A stretch of 64,000 bases of DNA from Campylobacter sp. VBCF_01 NA2 (GCF_027797205.1 NZ_CP115607.1:558001-622000); one strand, 5' to 3'; counted from the stretch's first letter, positions 9,692 through 18,625 are shown. Notes: generated from the sequence alone by a model not told the origin. Translations and numbers: made by a program.

Positions 9692-11610
9692 AGGAATTTC
9701 TAAGCTCGCTTAGCCTTGGAGTGGTGGAAAAAAATCTAAATTCTGACCAAAAAGAGCTAGTGCGAAATCTGCTAAATTTAGGCGCATTGAGCTCTCACAA
9801 AGGCAAAATTTATCTAAATAATAGCTATGTTTTTGGCAGGCTTGATATCGCGCGCGATGGGACTGGGTATTTGCAAAGCTACGATGATAGATATAAAAAA
9901 GATTTGATAATCGAAAATAAATACCTAAATGGCGTGCATTTAGGCGATATAATCCTAGCAAAAATCATCAACTCAAAAAAGGCTAGAATCCACGCAAAGG
10001 TGCTAATGTGCGTAAAACCTGCCTTTTCATCAAGCGTGGTTTATACGAAGAATTTCGGGCGCGAAATTTTGGGCGTAAATGTCAAAACAGGCCTTGCAAA
10101 CCCGCTCAAAGCCACGCAAAAATCGCTTAAAATGCTTCCACCTGGCACGCTTTTGAAAATTGATAATTTAAGCAATGAAATTTGCGAAGTTTTAGGGAAT
10201 TTAGACGATCCGTGGGTCGATGAGAAAATTTCACTTGCGATTTATAACAAAAATGACGAATTTAACGAAGCCTGCAAGGAACAAGCCCTTAGCTTTGGCT
10301 CGTCGGTCGATCCTACGCTCTATCCTGAGCGCGTGGATTTGCAAAATTTGAGCTTTTGCACGATTGATCCAATCGACGCCAAGGACTTTGACGACGCGAT
10401 TTATTATGATAAAAAAAATCGCACAGTCTATGTCGCAATCGCCGATGTGAGCGAGTATGTCAGCGAATACTCGCCGATTGACAAGGAGGCGAAGGTAAGA
10501 GGGTTTTCGATATATTTCCCGCATAAATCCGTCCCAATGCTTCCGCGCGAGCTTAGCGAAAATATCTGCTCGCTAATGCCGAATTTACCGCGATTAGCAT
10601 TTGTTTTTAAAATTTGCCTTGATGAAAATTTGAGCGTGATTAGCGAGGAGCTGTTTTCAGGCATAATCAAATCAAAAAGGCGTTTTAACTACGATGAGGT
10701 CGATGAGATTTTGCGCACAAAAAGTGGCTGCGAGAGCGAAATCCTAGACTGGCTGCTTCCGTTAAATGAGCTTTGCGAAAAACTTAGAGCGCAAAGATTA
10801 AAGCATGGATTTGACTTTCGCACAAAAGAACTTCGCATGAGTATCGATGAGGCGGGGCTTTTAAAATCGACTAGATTTGAGAGCGATACGCCCTCACACA
10901 AGCTAATAGAAGATTGTATGCTTCTAGCTAACAAAGCCGCCGCAAAGCGCATAGAAACGGGCGTTTTCCGCAATCACGGCGCGGCTGAATTAAAGAAAAT
11001 TTTCGCTTTATTGGACGATTTGGCGCTGTTTGGAATAGACGCGATTTATAAGCCAAATTTGGCAAAAATGATAGGCGAAATCCAAGCCCAAGCCGACGCG
11101 CTTGGCATGCGAGAAGAGGTCGATAAACTCATAATCAAAGCGCAAAAACGCGCCGAATACGGCTCGATTTCACGCGGCCATTTTGGGCTTGGTTTTGATA
11201 CATACACTCATTTTACAAGTCCGATTAGGCGGTATTCGGATTTGATTTTACACAGGCTTTTAAAGGCGCAAAGCAGGGGCGATGAGAAATTTTATAATTA
11301 CCTGCTTTTAAACATAGACGCGACTTGCGAGAGGCTAAATGAGCTAGAAAGAGAGGCTGATAAGGTCGCATTTGACTTTATGGATCGTAAATTTGCGCGC
11401 TGGGCGAGAGAGAATTTGGGGGCTAAATTTCGCTGCTATATCGACGAAAATGCAAATGTCGTAACTGCTAAACTCGATGATAAATTTAAGGGTGCGAAAA
11501 TTTTTATTACAAATTTTACTGGTGATATTTTAACGCCAGTTTTGGTCGAAATCACAGACGCAAATATCGCAAGTGGCGTGATTATGGGAAGAGTGGTGAA
11601 AAAAATATAA
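9688..11610 (+). CDS. rnr: Ribonuclease R/VacB-type 3'-5' exoribonuclease
   Basis: This RNB-family exoribonuclease degrades structured RNA from the 3' end. The active site is the acidic cluster in DPIDAKDFDDAIYY (about residues 231-244). The conserved end of the RNB domain appears as YTHFTSPIRRYSDLILHRLL. N-terminal cold-shock-like domains precede it. At 640 residues it is clearly shorter than E. coli RNase R (about 810), and the C-terminal S1-like region is short and lacks the basic tail; this is the usual size in Campylobacter. Start ATG overlaps the HDOD stop, and the stop overlaps the holA start. Confidence 0.95.
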   Translation: MKEFLSSLSLGVVEKNLNSDQKELVRNLLNLGALSSHKGKIYLNNSYVFGRLDIARDGTGYLQSYDDRYKKDLIIENKYLNGVHLGDIILAKIINSKKARIHAKVLMCVKPAFSSSVVYTKNFGREILGVNVKTGLANPLKATQKSLKMLPPGTLLKIDNLSNEICEVLGNLDDPWVDEKISLAIYNKNDEFNEACKEQALSFGSSVDPTLYPERVDLQNLSFCTIDPIDAKDFDDAIYYDKKNRTVYVAIADVSEYVSEYSPIDKEAKVRGFSIYFPHKSVPMLPRELSENICSLMPNLPRLAFVFKICLDENLSVISEELFSGIIKSKRRFNYDEVDEILRTKSGCESEILDWLLPLNELCEKLRAQRLKHGFDFRTKELRMSIDEAGLLKSTRFESDTPSHKLIEDCMLLANKAAAKRIETGVFRNHGAAELKKIFALLDDLALFGIDAIYKPNLAKMIGEIQAQADALGMREEVDKLIIKAQKRAEYGSISRGHFGLGFDTYTHFTSPIRRYSDLILHRLLKAQSRGDEKFYNYLLLNIDATCERLNELEREADKVAFDFMDRKFARWARENLGAKFRCYIDENANVVTAKLDDKFKGAKIFITNFTGDILTPVLVEITDANIASGVIMGRVVKKI

Positions 11611-12593
11611 TGTATAAAAGAGATTTTGATGCTAGGATTGCTTCTGGAAATGTGGCGAATTTTATCTTGCTTCGAGGCGTAGATGACTTTCAAAACGAGC
11701 TTTATGCTTGGAGATTAAAGCAAATTTATGGGGCCGAAAATTTTATGAGTTTGTATTTTGGCGAGTATGAATTTAGCGTAGCAAAGAGCTTTTTGGAGCC
11801 ATCGCTTTTTGGCGAGAGCAACACACTTCATATAAAAACGAACTCTTGCATAAAAAAAGATGAAATTCGCCGTTTGATTGAGTATTGCAAAAACGACGAA
11901 AACAACCATTTAATCTATGAATTAAACGAGAGCGAGGGTGCGGCAAGTAGCGATTTTGTGCGGGAGTTTGGCGGAAATGAGGTGAGGTTTTTCCGCCCAA
12001 GCAGTATGAAGGAAGCTATGGGATTGCTAGCGCAAAAGTGCGAAATGGTGGGGATTTTCGCAAACAGCGCCGCGCTAAATAGAATTTATCAAATTCACAA
12101 CGAAAACCTAAATTTAAGCGCAGCCGAGATTGAAAAATTCGCAAATTTGGGGATTGAGCTAAATTTGGAAAATGTAAATGATATGGTCTATGGACTGAGC
12201 GAGATAAGCTACGAGGAGCTTTTCGATAAAATTTTCACCCTTAGCGATTTTCGCAAGGATTTTTATAGATTGGCTCAAAATGGCGGATACAACGACATGG
12301 AGCTGATAAATCAATTTTACAGATTTTTGCATAGAATTTTTAGGCTTCATATCTCGATAAAAACCGCGAATAATTCCGATTTTAAGGTGATTTTCGGATA
12401 CACTCCGCCGCCAAATATCGCAAACAAGCTAAAAACATACGCTCAAAGTTTAAATGAAAATTTATTTCGCAAAATTTTTATCCATTTAAATAAACTCGAA
12501 TTTGCGCTAAAAAGCGAGAAAAATTTAATCAAAGATGAGTATTTGCTCGCCTCGCTTTTGGAATTGCAAAGAATTTTATCAAAGAAAAACTAG
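11610..12593 (+). CDS. holA: DNA polymerase III delta subunit
   Basis: Delta is the wrench subunit of the clamp loader that opens the sliding clamp. The 327-residue length and pattern fit the family: N-terminal FILLRGVDDFQNELYAWRLKQIYG, then LFGESNTLHIKT and a helical C-terminal collar domain with LINQFYRFLHRIFRLH and LNKLEFALKSEKNLIKDEYLLASLLEL. Delta proteins diverge strongly, so identification rests on overall pattern plus its position after rnr as in C. jejuni. The start overlaps the rnr stop (TAATG). Confidence 0.85.
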   Translation: MYKRDFDARIASGNVANFILLRGVDDFQNELYAWRLKQIYGAENFMSLYFGEYEFSVAKSFLEPSLFGESNTLHIKTNSCIKKDEIRRLIEYCKNDENNHLIYELNESEGAASSDFVREFGGNEVRFFRPSSMKEAMGLLAQKCEMVGIFANSAALNRIYQIHNENLNLSAAEIEKFANLGIELNLENVNDMVYGLSEISYEELFDKIFTLSDFRKDFYRLAQNGGYNDMELINQFYRFLHRIFRLHISIKTANNSDFKVIFGYTPPPNIANKLKTYAQSLNENLFRKIFIHLNKLEFALKSEKNLIKDEYLLASLLELQRILSKKN

Positions 12594-12622
12594 GCTAAAA
12601 AGCAAAGATTAAGTCAAAATTT

Positions 12623-12630
12623 TGTAATAT
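12623..12630 (+). promoter_or_regulatory. Probable -10 box for rpsF-ssb-rpsR
   Basis: TTGTAATAT gives an extended-type -10 (TGTAATAT, 12623-12630), about 73 nt upstream of the rpsF ATG. No convincing -35 is visible. The position leaves room for a leader of about 65 nt. Confidence 0.4.
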
Positions 12631-12657
12631 ACAGGTTGCATTTTTTGCAAAATCCTT

Positions 12658-12680
12658 GCCCGCAGATTACATTTGCGAGC
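12658..12680 (+). promoter_or_regulatory. Leader hairpin upstream of rpsF, possible S6:S18 autoregulatory site
   Basis: A 7-bp stem with one internal C/A mismatch (arms 12658-12664 and 12674-12680, 9-nt loop) lies just upstream of the AAGGAG ribosome-binding site at 12692-12697. In other bacteria the S6:S18 complex binds a structured, C-rich site in the rpsF leader to repress the operon. The hairpin and the CCCG on its 5' arm are what I see; the function is inference. Confidence 0.3.
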
Positions 12681-12702
12681 TAAAAATCCATAAGGAGAAT
12701 TT

Positions 12703-13110
12703 ATGAGAAATTACGAGGTTTTATTCATTGTCAAGCCTACGCTGACTGATGATGAAGTAAAAACAAAAGTTGATTTCGTTAAAGAAATCATTACAAAAAA
12801 TGGCGGAAATATCGCTTCTGTCATCGAAATGGGCGCACGCAAACTTGCCTATAAAATCGATAAATATGAGCGCGGTGTTTATTTTGTCATTTATTTTACT
12901 GCCGAGCCAAGCTTGATTGCTGAGCTAGTTAGAAATTTGCGTATCACAGAGGATATTATTAGATTTTTGACTGTGAAATACGAGACAAAACGCGAGGTTT
13001 TGGCATGGGAAAAATTAAGCAAAGGCATTAAACTTAGCCCAGCTAAAAAAGAGCGCGAACCACGCGTAGCACCTGAGGCAAAAGAGCAAGCAGAGCAAAC
13101 CGCTGAATAA
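12703..13110 (+). CDS. rpsF: Ribosomal protein S6
   Basis: Small-subunit protein S6 binds 16S rRNA as a pair with S18, which is encoded two genes downstream. The first ~95 residues are the canonical fold, beginning [19 protein letters not shown] and containing [17 protein letters not shown] and the [18 protein letters not shown] strand. A Lys/Glu/Ala-rich extension takes it to 135 residues, longer than a minimal S6 (about 95-110) and typical of this group. A good AAGGAG ribosome-binding site precedes the ATG. It is the first gene of rpsF-ssb-rpsR. Confidence 0.97.
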   Translation: MRNYEVLFIVKPTLTDDEVKTKVDFVKEIITKNGGNIASVIEMGARKLAYKIDKYERGVYFVIYFTAEPSLIAELVRNLRITEDIIRFLTVKYETKREVLAWEKLSKGIKLSPAKKEREPRVAPEAKEQAEQTAE

Positions 13111-13121
13111 AAGGATTTTAG

Positions 13122-13709
13122 ATGTTTAATAAAGTAGTTTTGGTTGGAAATTTAACTCGCGATATTGAGCTTAGATATTTACAAACTGGCACCGCAATCG
13201 GTAAAACTGGCATTGCTGTAACTCGTAAATTTAATGGCGGAAATGGCGAAAAACGCGAAGAGACTTGCTTTATTGACATTGATTTTTGGGGACGCACAGC
13301 AGAAATCGCAAATCAATATTTAAGAAAAGGCTCAAAAGTGCTAGTTGAGGGGCGTTTAAAGCTCGATCAATGGCAAGACCAAAATGGTCAAAACCGCTCA
13401 AAACACAGCGTAGTGGTAGAGTCTATGGAAATGCTAAGTGCTCCACAAGGTGGAAATGGCGGAAACAATAGCTATGGTGCAAATAGTGGAAATTACGGCG
13501 CAAATAGCGGTAATAGTTATGGTGGCGGATACAATCAACACTCAAACTACTCTAACCCAAATCGCCAAAGCTCTGGCGGATATGGCGCGAACCAAACCAC
13601 ACAAAATCACTATGAAGCACCGAAAAAAGAGAGCTATGAGAGCCAAATTCCAGAATATGATGTTGATTCGGACAAATATGACGAAGGCAACGATACAATT
13701 CCATTTTAA
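13122..13709 (+). CDS. ssb: Single-stranded DNA-binding protein
   Basis: SSB coats single-stranded DNA during replication and repair. The OB fold (residues 1-110) begins MFNKVVLVGNLTRDIELRYL and contains FIDIDFWGRTAEIANQYLRKGSKVLVEGRL. A Gly/Asn/Ser/Tyr/Gln-rich disordered linker covers about residues 115-175. The acidic C-terminal tail ends DTIPF, the conserved tip that recruits partner proteins. The gene lies between rpsF and rpsR, the common bacterial arrangement, with 11- and 13-nt gaps. The repetitive linker codons create a spurious second frame that I do not annotate. Confidence 0.98.
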   Translation: MFNKVVLVGNLTRDIELRYLQTGTAIGKTGIAVTRKFNGGNGEKREETCFIDIDFWGRTAEIANQYLRKGSKVLVEGRLKLDQWQDQNGQNRSKHSVVVESMEMLSAPQGGNGGNNSYGANSGNYGANSGNSYGGGYNQHSNYSNPNRQSSGGYGANQTTQNHYEAPKKESYESQIPEYDVDSDKYDEGNDTIPF

Positions 13710-13722
13710 TTAAGGAAAAACA

Positions 13723-13983
13723 ATGGCAGAAAAAAGAAAATATAGCAGAAAATATTGCAGATTTACAGAGGCTAAAATCGAATTTATCGATTACAAAGAC
13801 ACAGGGTTATTAAAATATTGCCTTTCAGAGCGTTTTAAAATCATGCCAAGACGCCTAACTGGCACTAGCAAAAAATACCAAGAGATGGTTGAGAAAGCAA
13901 TCAAACGCGCTCGCCAAGCAGCTCTTATCCCTTATGTCGTAGATCACAACGAAGTCGTTACAAACCCATTTGAAAATCTATAA
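13723..13983 (+). CDS. rpsR: Ribosomal protein S18
   Basis: This 86-residue small-subunit protein pairs with S6 on the platform of the 30S subunit. Typical features are the basic N-terminus with [17 protein letters not shown], the [25 protein letters not shown] core and the [11 protein letters not shown] helix. An AAGGAA ribosome-binding site precedes the ATG. A strong intrinsic terminator follows 8 nt after the stop, closing the rpsF-ssb-rpsR unit. Confidence 0.98.
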   Translation: MAEKRKYSRKYCRFTEAKIEFIDYKDTGLLKYCLSERFKIMPRRLTGTSKKYQEMVEKAIKRARQAALIPYVVDHNEVVTNPFENL

Positions 13984-13990
13984 TTTTTCT

Positions 13991-14020
13991 TAGGCTAGGA
14001 TTTTTCCTAGCCTATTTTTT
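13991..14020 (+). terminator. Intrinsic terminator after rpsR
   Basis: A perfect 10-bp stem (TAGGCTAGGA at 13991-14000 with TCCTAGCCTA at 14005-14014), a TTTT loop and six T residues downstream form a classic rho-independent terminator. A minus-strand gene ends at 14027, so the element may also serve that strand weakly. Confidence 0.92.
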
Positions 14021-14026
14021 ATCTTT

Positions 14027-15076
14027 TTACTCTACTTTCAAAAAGTCTTTGTCTATTTTTAGCTGTTTTACTAGATCCAAAATAGCGTAAATTTCATCGT
14101 GGAAATACGGCATATCCAGCTTAAAAAAGTTAAATTTCAAATCATTTAATGCTTTTTGCGAATTTGCATTTTTGCGCAAAAATACGAAATGTGTCTCTTC
14201 CTTGTCGATTAAATTTAAATAAGCAATCGCAGTCGAGTCTGTGCGCAAAATCTCGCTATCAATTAGCACGATATCAGCCTTGTAAATGCGGTCTGCTAGG
14301 TGTGTTTTGAGATTTTCCCAGGTGTTGTTTGGCACTACATTACAACCCGTGCTATCTAAAAAATCCTTCAAATCATCGAAAATTTCTTTATCTTTATGCG
14401 CGATTAAAATTTGATAATTGTATTTTTTGGCTCTTAGTCTGTTTTCTTGCTCCAAATACGAGCATTGAGCGTGCAATTTGATATGGGTTCCGCCATTATC
14501 GTTGCTTAGCTCCGCGATTTTGCCGACATCGCCTATGCTTTGTTTGGCTTTGGAAATGTATGGGTCGTTTATGAGCTTACCGCTTATGAGGGCAGTTTTT
14601 AGGTTGTGGATATATGTGGTGCGGATCTCTTTTTTGACGCTGATATCGACTAAGAGTTGCATTCTTGATAGTCCTGGCTTATCATCTCGCACGGAAAATA
14701 CGATTTTTATAAGAGTAGGGTCTTTGACATTTTGCAAGAAAAATAGGCAAATATGGTAAATCGCATTTGAGAGATTTATCACATATCCGTCATAATAGCG
14801 TGGCGCGTCTGGCGGGAATTTGATAAAGACCGAGCTATCGTATCTGCTACACTCTTCGAATAAAATTTCACTTTGAAATTTAAGCGGTTTTAAGATATCA
14901 ACTTGATTTATTGGGATAATTTTCTTTTTTACAGGTTTTATTTCGACTGGCTCTTTTTTAGGGAAAATATCGCCCTTATACGCCCTGCGCCTAAGTGCCT
15001 TGCGAAATACGATTCTATACACCAAAACTAATGCCAAAAGTCCTAAAATCCCAAGTAACGCGTAATCTTTAATCAT
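14027..15076 (-). CDS. Membrane-anchored protein with degenerate kinase-like and pseudo-receiver regions
   Basis: The 349-residue protein has one N-terminal membrane helix (about residues 6-23) followed by a basic linker. Residues ~75-210 resemble a histidine-kinase ATPase domain only loosely: an N-box-like LSNAIYHICLFFLQN and a Gly-rich NDNGGTHIKL. Residues ~222-345 look like a receiver domain: YQILIAHKDKEIFDDLKDFL, then ADIVLIDSEIL with the expected Asp, and KLDMPY at the place of the conserved Lys-x-x-x-Pro. The usual acidic pair after the first strand is replaced (AHKD), and I see no phosphoacceptor-His helix. It is probably a pseudo-signalling protein. Start overlaps the queA stop (ATGA). 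Confidence 0.7.
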   Translation of the reverse strand: MIKDYALLGILGLLALVLVYRIVFRKALRRRAYKGDIFPKKEPVEIKPVKKKIIPINQVDILKPLKFQSEILFEECSRYDSSVFIKFPPDAPRYYDGYVINLSNAIYHICLFFLQNVKDPTLIKIVFSVRDDKPGLSRMQLLVDISVKKEIRTTYIHNLKTALISGKLINDPYISKAKQSIGDVGKIAELSNDNGGTHIKLHAQCSYLEQENRLRAKKYNYQILIAHKDKEIFDDLKDFLDSTGCNVVPNNTWENLKTHLADRIYKADIVLIDSEILRTDSTAIAYLNLIDKEETHFVFLRKNANSQKALNDLKFNFFKLDMPYFHDEIYAILDLVKQLKIDKDFLKVE

Positions 15077-16089
15077 AGTATTATCATCCCGTCGCCATAA
15101 GAATAAAATCTATACTTTTGCTCCACTGCTTCGCGGTAAATTTCAAGGGTCTTTTCAAGGCCGATGAAGCTAGCAACCAGCATAATTAAAGTAGATTTTG
15201 GTAAGTGAAAATTTGTAAGCAGATAATTTTGCCTAATAGGCGGATTATTTGGGTGCAAAAACAGCTCACAAGCCCCACATCTCGCGCCATTTCGTGCGAA
15301 ATTTTCCACAGTTCTAGTAACCGTAGTGCCTACACCTAAAATTTTTTTATCGCTTTTTAAAATACCAGCCGTATCTTGCGCAATGCTGTAAAATTCGGAG
15401 TGCATTTTATGCTCTCTTAAATCCCTTGCCTCGACCGGCTTAAATGTCCCAGCACCCACATGCAGGGTAATGTAGTAAATCCCATGATTTGCTTTAAGCG
15501 CGCGTAGCATTTCCTCGCTAAAATGCAGGCTCGCAGTCGGAGCCGCCACAGCCCCAGCCTCGCGCGCGAAAATGCTTTGATACCAGCTCTCATCGTCTTT
15601 GGTGTCTTCGCGCTTGATATATGGCGGTAGCGGGACATGGCCGATTTCATCGGTGAGAGCGAAAATTTCGTGCGTGCCAAGCGCGCGATTATCACGGCTA
15701 AACTCCACCACTCTAAGCCCATCTTCACAGCACTCTACGACCCGCGCGCGCAAATTTTTATCAAAAACTAGCTCGCTACCCACACTTACTCGCCCTCTGA
15801 TATATGCGCTAAATTTATTATCATTTAACGGCGAATTTAGCAAAAGCTCAATCTTGCCGCCGCTTGATTTAGCCCCGAAAATTCGCGCTTTTATGACCTT
15901 GGTATCGTTAAATATAATCTCGCAAGGTGGCAAAATTTCAGATAAATCTCCAAATTTAAGGTGTGAAATTTTATTTTTTTCTCTCTCATAAACCAAAAGC
16001 CTTGCGCTCTCTTTTGGCATTAGTGGGGCGTTTGCGATCAAATTTGGCGGCAGGTGGTAATCATAGCTATCTACTAAATTTAGATCCAT
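15073..16089 (-). CDS. queA: tRNA preQ1(34) S-adenosylmethionine ribosyltransferase-isomerase
   Basis: QueA transfers ribose from SAM to preQ1 at the wobble base of tRNA, making epoxyqueuosine. The 338-residue sequence carries the family's landmarks: YHLPPNLIANAPLMPKESARLLVY at the start, IFNDTKVIKARIFG, GHVPLPPYIKR, AAPTASLHFSEEML, and the C-terminal NFHLPKSTLIMLVASFIG. The start overlaps the tatC stop (TAATG). It is in the conserved order hemW-tatB-tatC-queA. Confidence 0.97.
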   Translation of the reverse strand: MDLNLVDSYDYHLPPNLIANAPLMPKESARLLVYEREKNKISHLKFGDLSEILPPCEIIFNDTKVIKARIFGAKSSGGKIELLLNSPLNDNKFSAYIRGRVSVGSELVFDKNLRARVVECCEDGLRVVEFSRDNRALGTHEIFALTDEIGHVPLPPYIKREDTKDDESWYQSIFAREAGAVAAPTASLHFSEEMLRALKANHGIYYITLHVGAGTFKPVEARDLREHKMHSEFYSIAQDTAGILKSDKKILGVGTTVTRTVENFARNGARCGACELFLHPNNPPIRQNYLLTNFHLPKSTLIMLVASFIGLEKTLEIYREAVEQKYRFYSYGDGMIIL

Positions 16090-16874
16090 TACGCCTCTTT
16101 TACTGCGCCTTGTGCGCTTTTCTCGCTCTCTTCGTCCTCGTCTGCCTCATCCTCATCATCGTCTGCTTTGTATGGATTTACCATTTTTGCGATAAGGATT
16201 GAAAGGGCGTAAAGCACGATTAGCGGACCAGCTAGCATGAATTGGCTCAAAACATCAGGCGGTGTCATAATCGCGGCAAAAACAAAGATTATAACAATCG
16301 CAAAGCGGAAAAAACTAGTCAGGCTTTTGTTTGTGATAAGCCCTAGTTTGGCTAGGAAAAATGTAACTACTGGAAGCTCAAAACTAATGCCAAAAGCCAC
16401 AACTAATTTTGTGAAAAACCCGACATATTCGCCGATTTTAAGCATAGCAGAGTATGCCTCACCACCGAAATTTATCAAAAAGTTAAAAGCTACTGGAATT
16501 ACGAAATAATAACAAAACGCAGCCCCTAAAAAAAACATCACACTAGCGCTTAGCACAAATGGAATTACATATTTTTTTTCGTTATCATACAGCCCTGGGG
16601 CGACGAAAAGCCACGCTTGCCAGAAAATTATCGGCATAGAGAGCAAAAGCGAGGTAAAAAACGAAACCTTCATCGCTGTAAAAAAGGTTTCGCCAAGCTG
16701 GGTGAATACGACTTTGCCGTCATCTGGAAGGACTTTGACAAGTGGGGCTTTCATAAAATCTAAGATTATTTCCCAATAATTAAAGCATACGACAAACATA
16801 AGAATTACCGTGATTACGCAGATAACTAGGCGTTTGCGAAGCTCGGCAAGGTGTGGTTTTAACTCTTCGAACAT
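16089..16874 (-). CDS. tatC: Twin-arginine translocase subunit TatC
   Basis: TatC is the inner-membrane receptor for folded proteins with twin-arginine signals. Six hydrophobic helices are visible in 261 residues. The cytoplasmic N-terminal motif is ELKPHLAELRKRLV, and the first periplasmic loop contains FTQLGETFFTAMKVSFFTSLLLSMP, both diagnostic. The C-terminus is an acidic Asp/Glu-rich tail. The gene starts 3 nt after tatB ends. No tatA is present in the window and it is presumably elsewhere. Confidence 0.97.
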   Translation of the reverse strand: MFEELKPHLAELRKRLVICVITVILMFVVCFNYWEIILDFMKAPLVKVLPDDGKVVFTQLGETFFTAMKVSFFTSLLLSMPIIFWQAWLFVAPGLYDNEKKYVIPFVLSASVMFFLGAAFCYYFVIPVAFNFLINFGGEAYSAMLKIGEYVGFFTKLVVAFGISFELPVVTFFLAKLGLITNKSLTSFFRFAIVIIFVFAAIMTPPDVLSQFMLAGPLIVLYALSILIAKMVNPYKADDDEDEADEDEESEKSAQGAVKEA

Positions 16875-16877
16875 ATT

Positions 16878-17396
16878 TTACTCTTTTGAATTTTGTGTTG
16901 GATTTGAATTTTGCGCCTGCGGGTGCGCTTCTGACTGCGGGTGCGCTTCTGGTTGCGCTTGCGGTTGCTCCTGTGCCGAATTTGGCGTAGAATTTTGCGC
17001 TAAATTTTGCGTAGAATTTTGCTTAGAATTTAGCGAATTTTCCGCTTCATTTAGCGTGGTATTAACAGAGCTTTCTATATCACTTAGCCCTGCATTTAGC
17101 GTATCTTTGACCGAATTTAGCCCGCTTTTTATCTCGTCAAGCTCTTCAAAGGTAAGCTTTTTGCGCATGGTTTCTGTGGTTTTGTTAATGCTTTCTTTGT
17201 ATTTTTTGGCGTCCTCTTTGAGTTCGGCTATGCGGACTTCTTGGTCGAAAGTGGCCTTTGCATCGTTGATTGATTTTTTGATGACTTTGAAGTATTTTGC
17301 AATCTCAACTAGCGCGCTAGGGAGCTTTTCAGGGCCTAGGGCGATGACTGCGACGATTAAAATTATCGTAATTTCAGGGAAACTGATACCAAACAT
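16878..17396 (-). CDS. tatB: Twin-arginine translocase subunit TatB
   Basis: TatB works with TatC in substrate recognition. It has the expected single N-terminal helix (residues ~3-20, MFGISFPEITIILIVAVIAL), the GPEKLP hinge, and a long amphipathic helical region with ELKEDAKKYKESINKTTETM. The last ~50 residues are Asn/Gln/Pro/Ala/Ser repeats, low in complexity and probably disordered. At 172 residues it is a normal TatB rather than TatA. Adjacent to tatC in the same transcript. Confidence 0.93.
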   Translation of the reverse strand: MFGISFPEITIILIVAVIALGPEKLPSALVEIAKYFKVIKKSINDAKATFDQEVRIAELKEDAKKYKESINKTTETMRKKLTFEELDEIKSGLNSVKDTLNAGLSDIESSVNTTLNEAENSLNSKQNSTQNLAQNSTPNSAQEQPQAQPEAHPQSEAHPQAQNSNPTQNSKE

Positions 17397-17453
17397 TAAA
17401 ATTCCTAAACAAAAAGATTGCGTATTTTAGCTAAAACTTCATTAATATTAAAT

Positions 17454-18512
17454 TTAATGCTCGCTCACAAATAGGGCGATTTCGTCGGCTAGCAAGAAAT
17501 TTGGATTGTAAAAAACGCCGTTTTTGAAATCTAGCTTGCCCTCTGCGCTTAAAATTTGGGCGTTTTTAAGCTCTTTTTCGCGCAAAATTTCGCCCCTCAC
17601 GCCCAAAAACGAGCGAAATCCAAGGAAAATTTTCTCCAAAATTTTATCCTCTAAGCTTAAATTTTCCACGCTTTTTGCAAGCGGATTTTGTATGTATTCT
17701 TCGATACTACCTGCGCCGTTGTATCGCACAAATCCGCTCGTGCCCACAGCGTGCGCGCCAAATCCAGCGTAATCCTCGCCACTCCAATACGCCACATTGT
17801 GCGCGCAACGCCTGTCATTTTTGGCGAAATTTGAAATTTCGTATTGCGTAAAGCCTAGTTCGCTAGCTTTTTTAAAGAAAAATTTAGCCAAATTTTCATC
17901 ATCTCTGGCAAACTCTGCGCGCCCAAAAAACGGCGTGCCAGGCTCTAAGGTAAGGGCGTATGCGCTTAGATGCGTTACCCTCGCGCGCGCAAACTGCGCA
18001 AGCTCGAACTCTAAATTTTGCTTATCATCAAATTTGCTAGCATAAATCAAATCCAAATTTATATTTGAAATTCCCGCGTTTTTGGCGTTATCCACGGCTT
18101 CGAAAATTTCATTTTTTCCGTGCGTGCGACCTAGAAATTTGAGTTTTTCATCATTGAAACTTTGTGCGCCAAAACTTATGCGATTTACGCCAAATTTTCG
18201 CATTTGCTCTATCCATTTGGGCTTGGCAGAATTTGGGTTTGCCTCGGTTGTAATCTCGGCGTTTTGGGCGAAATTTGGCGAGAGTTTTTCAAAAATCTTT
18301 TCATAATACTGCGCCGAAATCGCACTTGGCGTGCCGCCGCCGATAAAAAGGGTTGAAATTTTGAAATTTTTATTTTTTTTAATGAAATTTGAAATTTCTA
18401 AATCCAGCGCGTCAAAGTAGTTTTTAGCTAATTTAAAAGCGTTTATGCGTGAGCCAAACGCGCAATACGGGCACTTTGAGGTGCAAAACGGGATATGAAT
18501 ATAAATATGCAA
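17454..18512 (-). CDS. hemW: Radical SAM haem chaperone/coproporphyrinogen III oxidase-like protein
   Basis: This radical SAM protein begins MHIYIHIPFCTSKCPYCAF, containing the Cx3Cx2C iron-sulfur motif. FIGGGTPSAIS and EANPNSAK (SAM contacts) and NRISFGAQSFNDEKLKFLGRTH follow. At 352 residues it lacks the longer N-terminal region of oxygen-independent coproporphyrinogen oxidase HemN, so HemW (haem chaperone) is the better name; many databases call such proteins coproporphyrinogen oxidase. It is divergent from nudH with a 113-bp intergenic region, and it lies upstream of tatB with a 57-nt gap. Confidence 0.9.
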   Translation of the reverse strand: MHIYIHIPFCTSKCPYCAFGSRINAFKLAKNYFDALDLEISNFIKKNKNFKISTLFIGGGTPSAISAQYYEKIFEKLSPNFAQNAEITTEANPNSAKPKWIEQMRKFGVNRISFGAQSFNDEKLKFLGRTHGKNEIFEAVDNAKNAGISNINLDLIYASKFDDKQNLEFELAQFARARVTHLSAYALTLEPGTPFFGRAEFARDDENLAKFFFKKASELGFTQYEISNFAKNDRRCAHNVAYWSGEDYAGFGAHAVGTSGFVRYNGAGSIEEYIQNPLAKSVENLSLEDKILEKIFLGFRSFLGVRGEILREKELKNAQILSAEGKLDFKNGVFYNPNFLLADEIALFVSEH

Positions 18513-18625
18513 AATTTCTTCCTAGCCAAATTTAAAGGGCGAAATTTAGCAAAAATTCTTTGAATTTTAGCCAAATTTATACCTATTTTCGCTAATATTT
18601 TGCAAATTTTTTTCAAAGAGCTAAT

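Noticed and set aside
13438-13713. Second plus-strand frame within the ssb linker
   Set aside because: It is produced by the repetitive Gly/Asn codons of the SSB linker; ssb itself is certain.
16810-17430. Plus-strand open frame opposite tatB and the tatC start, rich in Cys, Ala and Ser
   Set aside because: It arises from the repetitive Gln/Ala/Asn codons of the TatB tail on the other strand and has no family resemblance.
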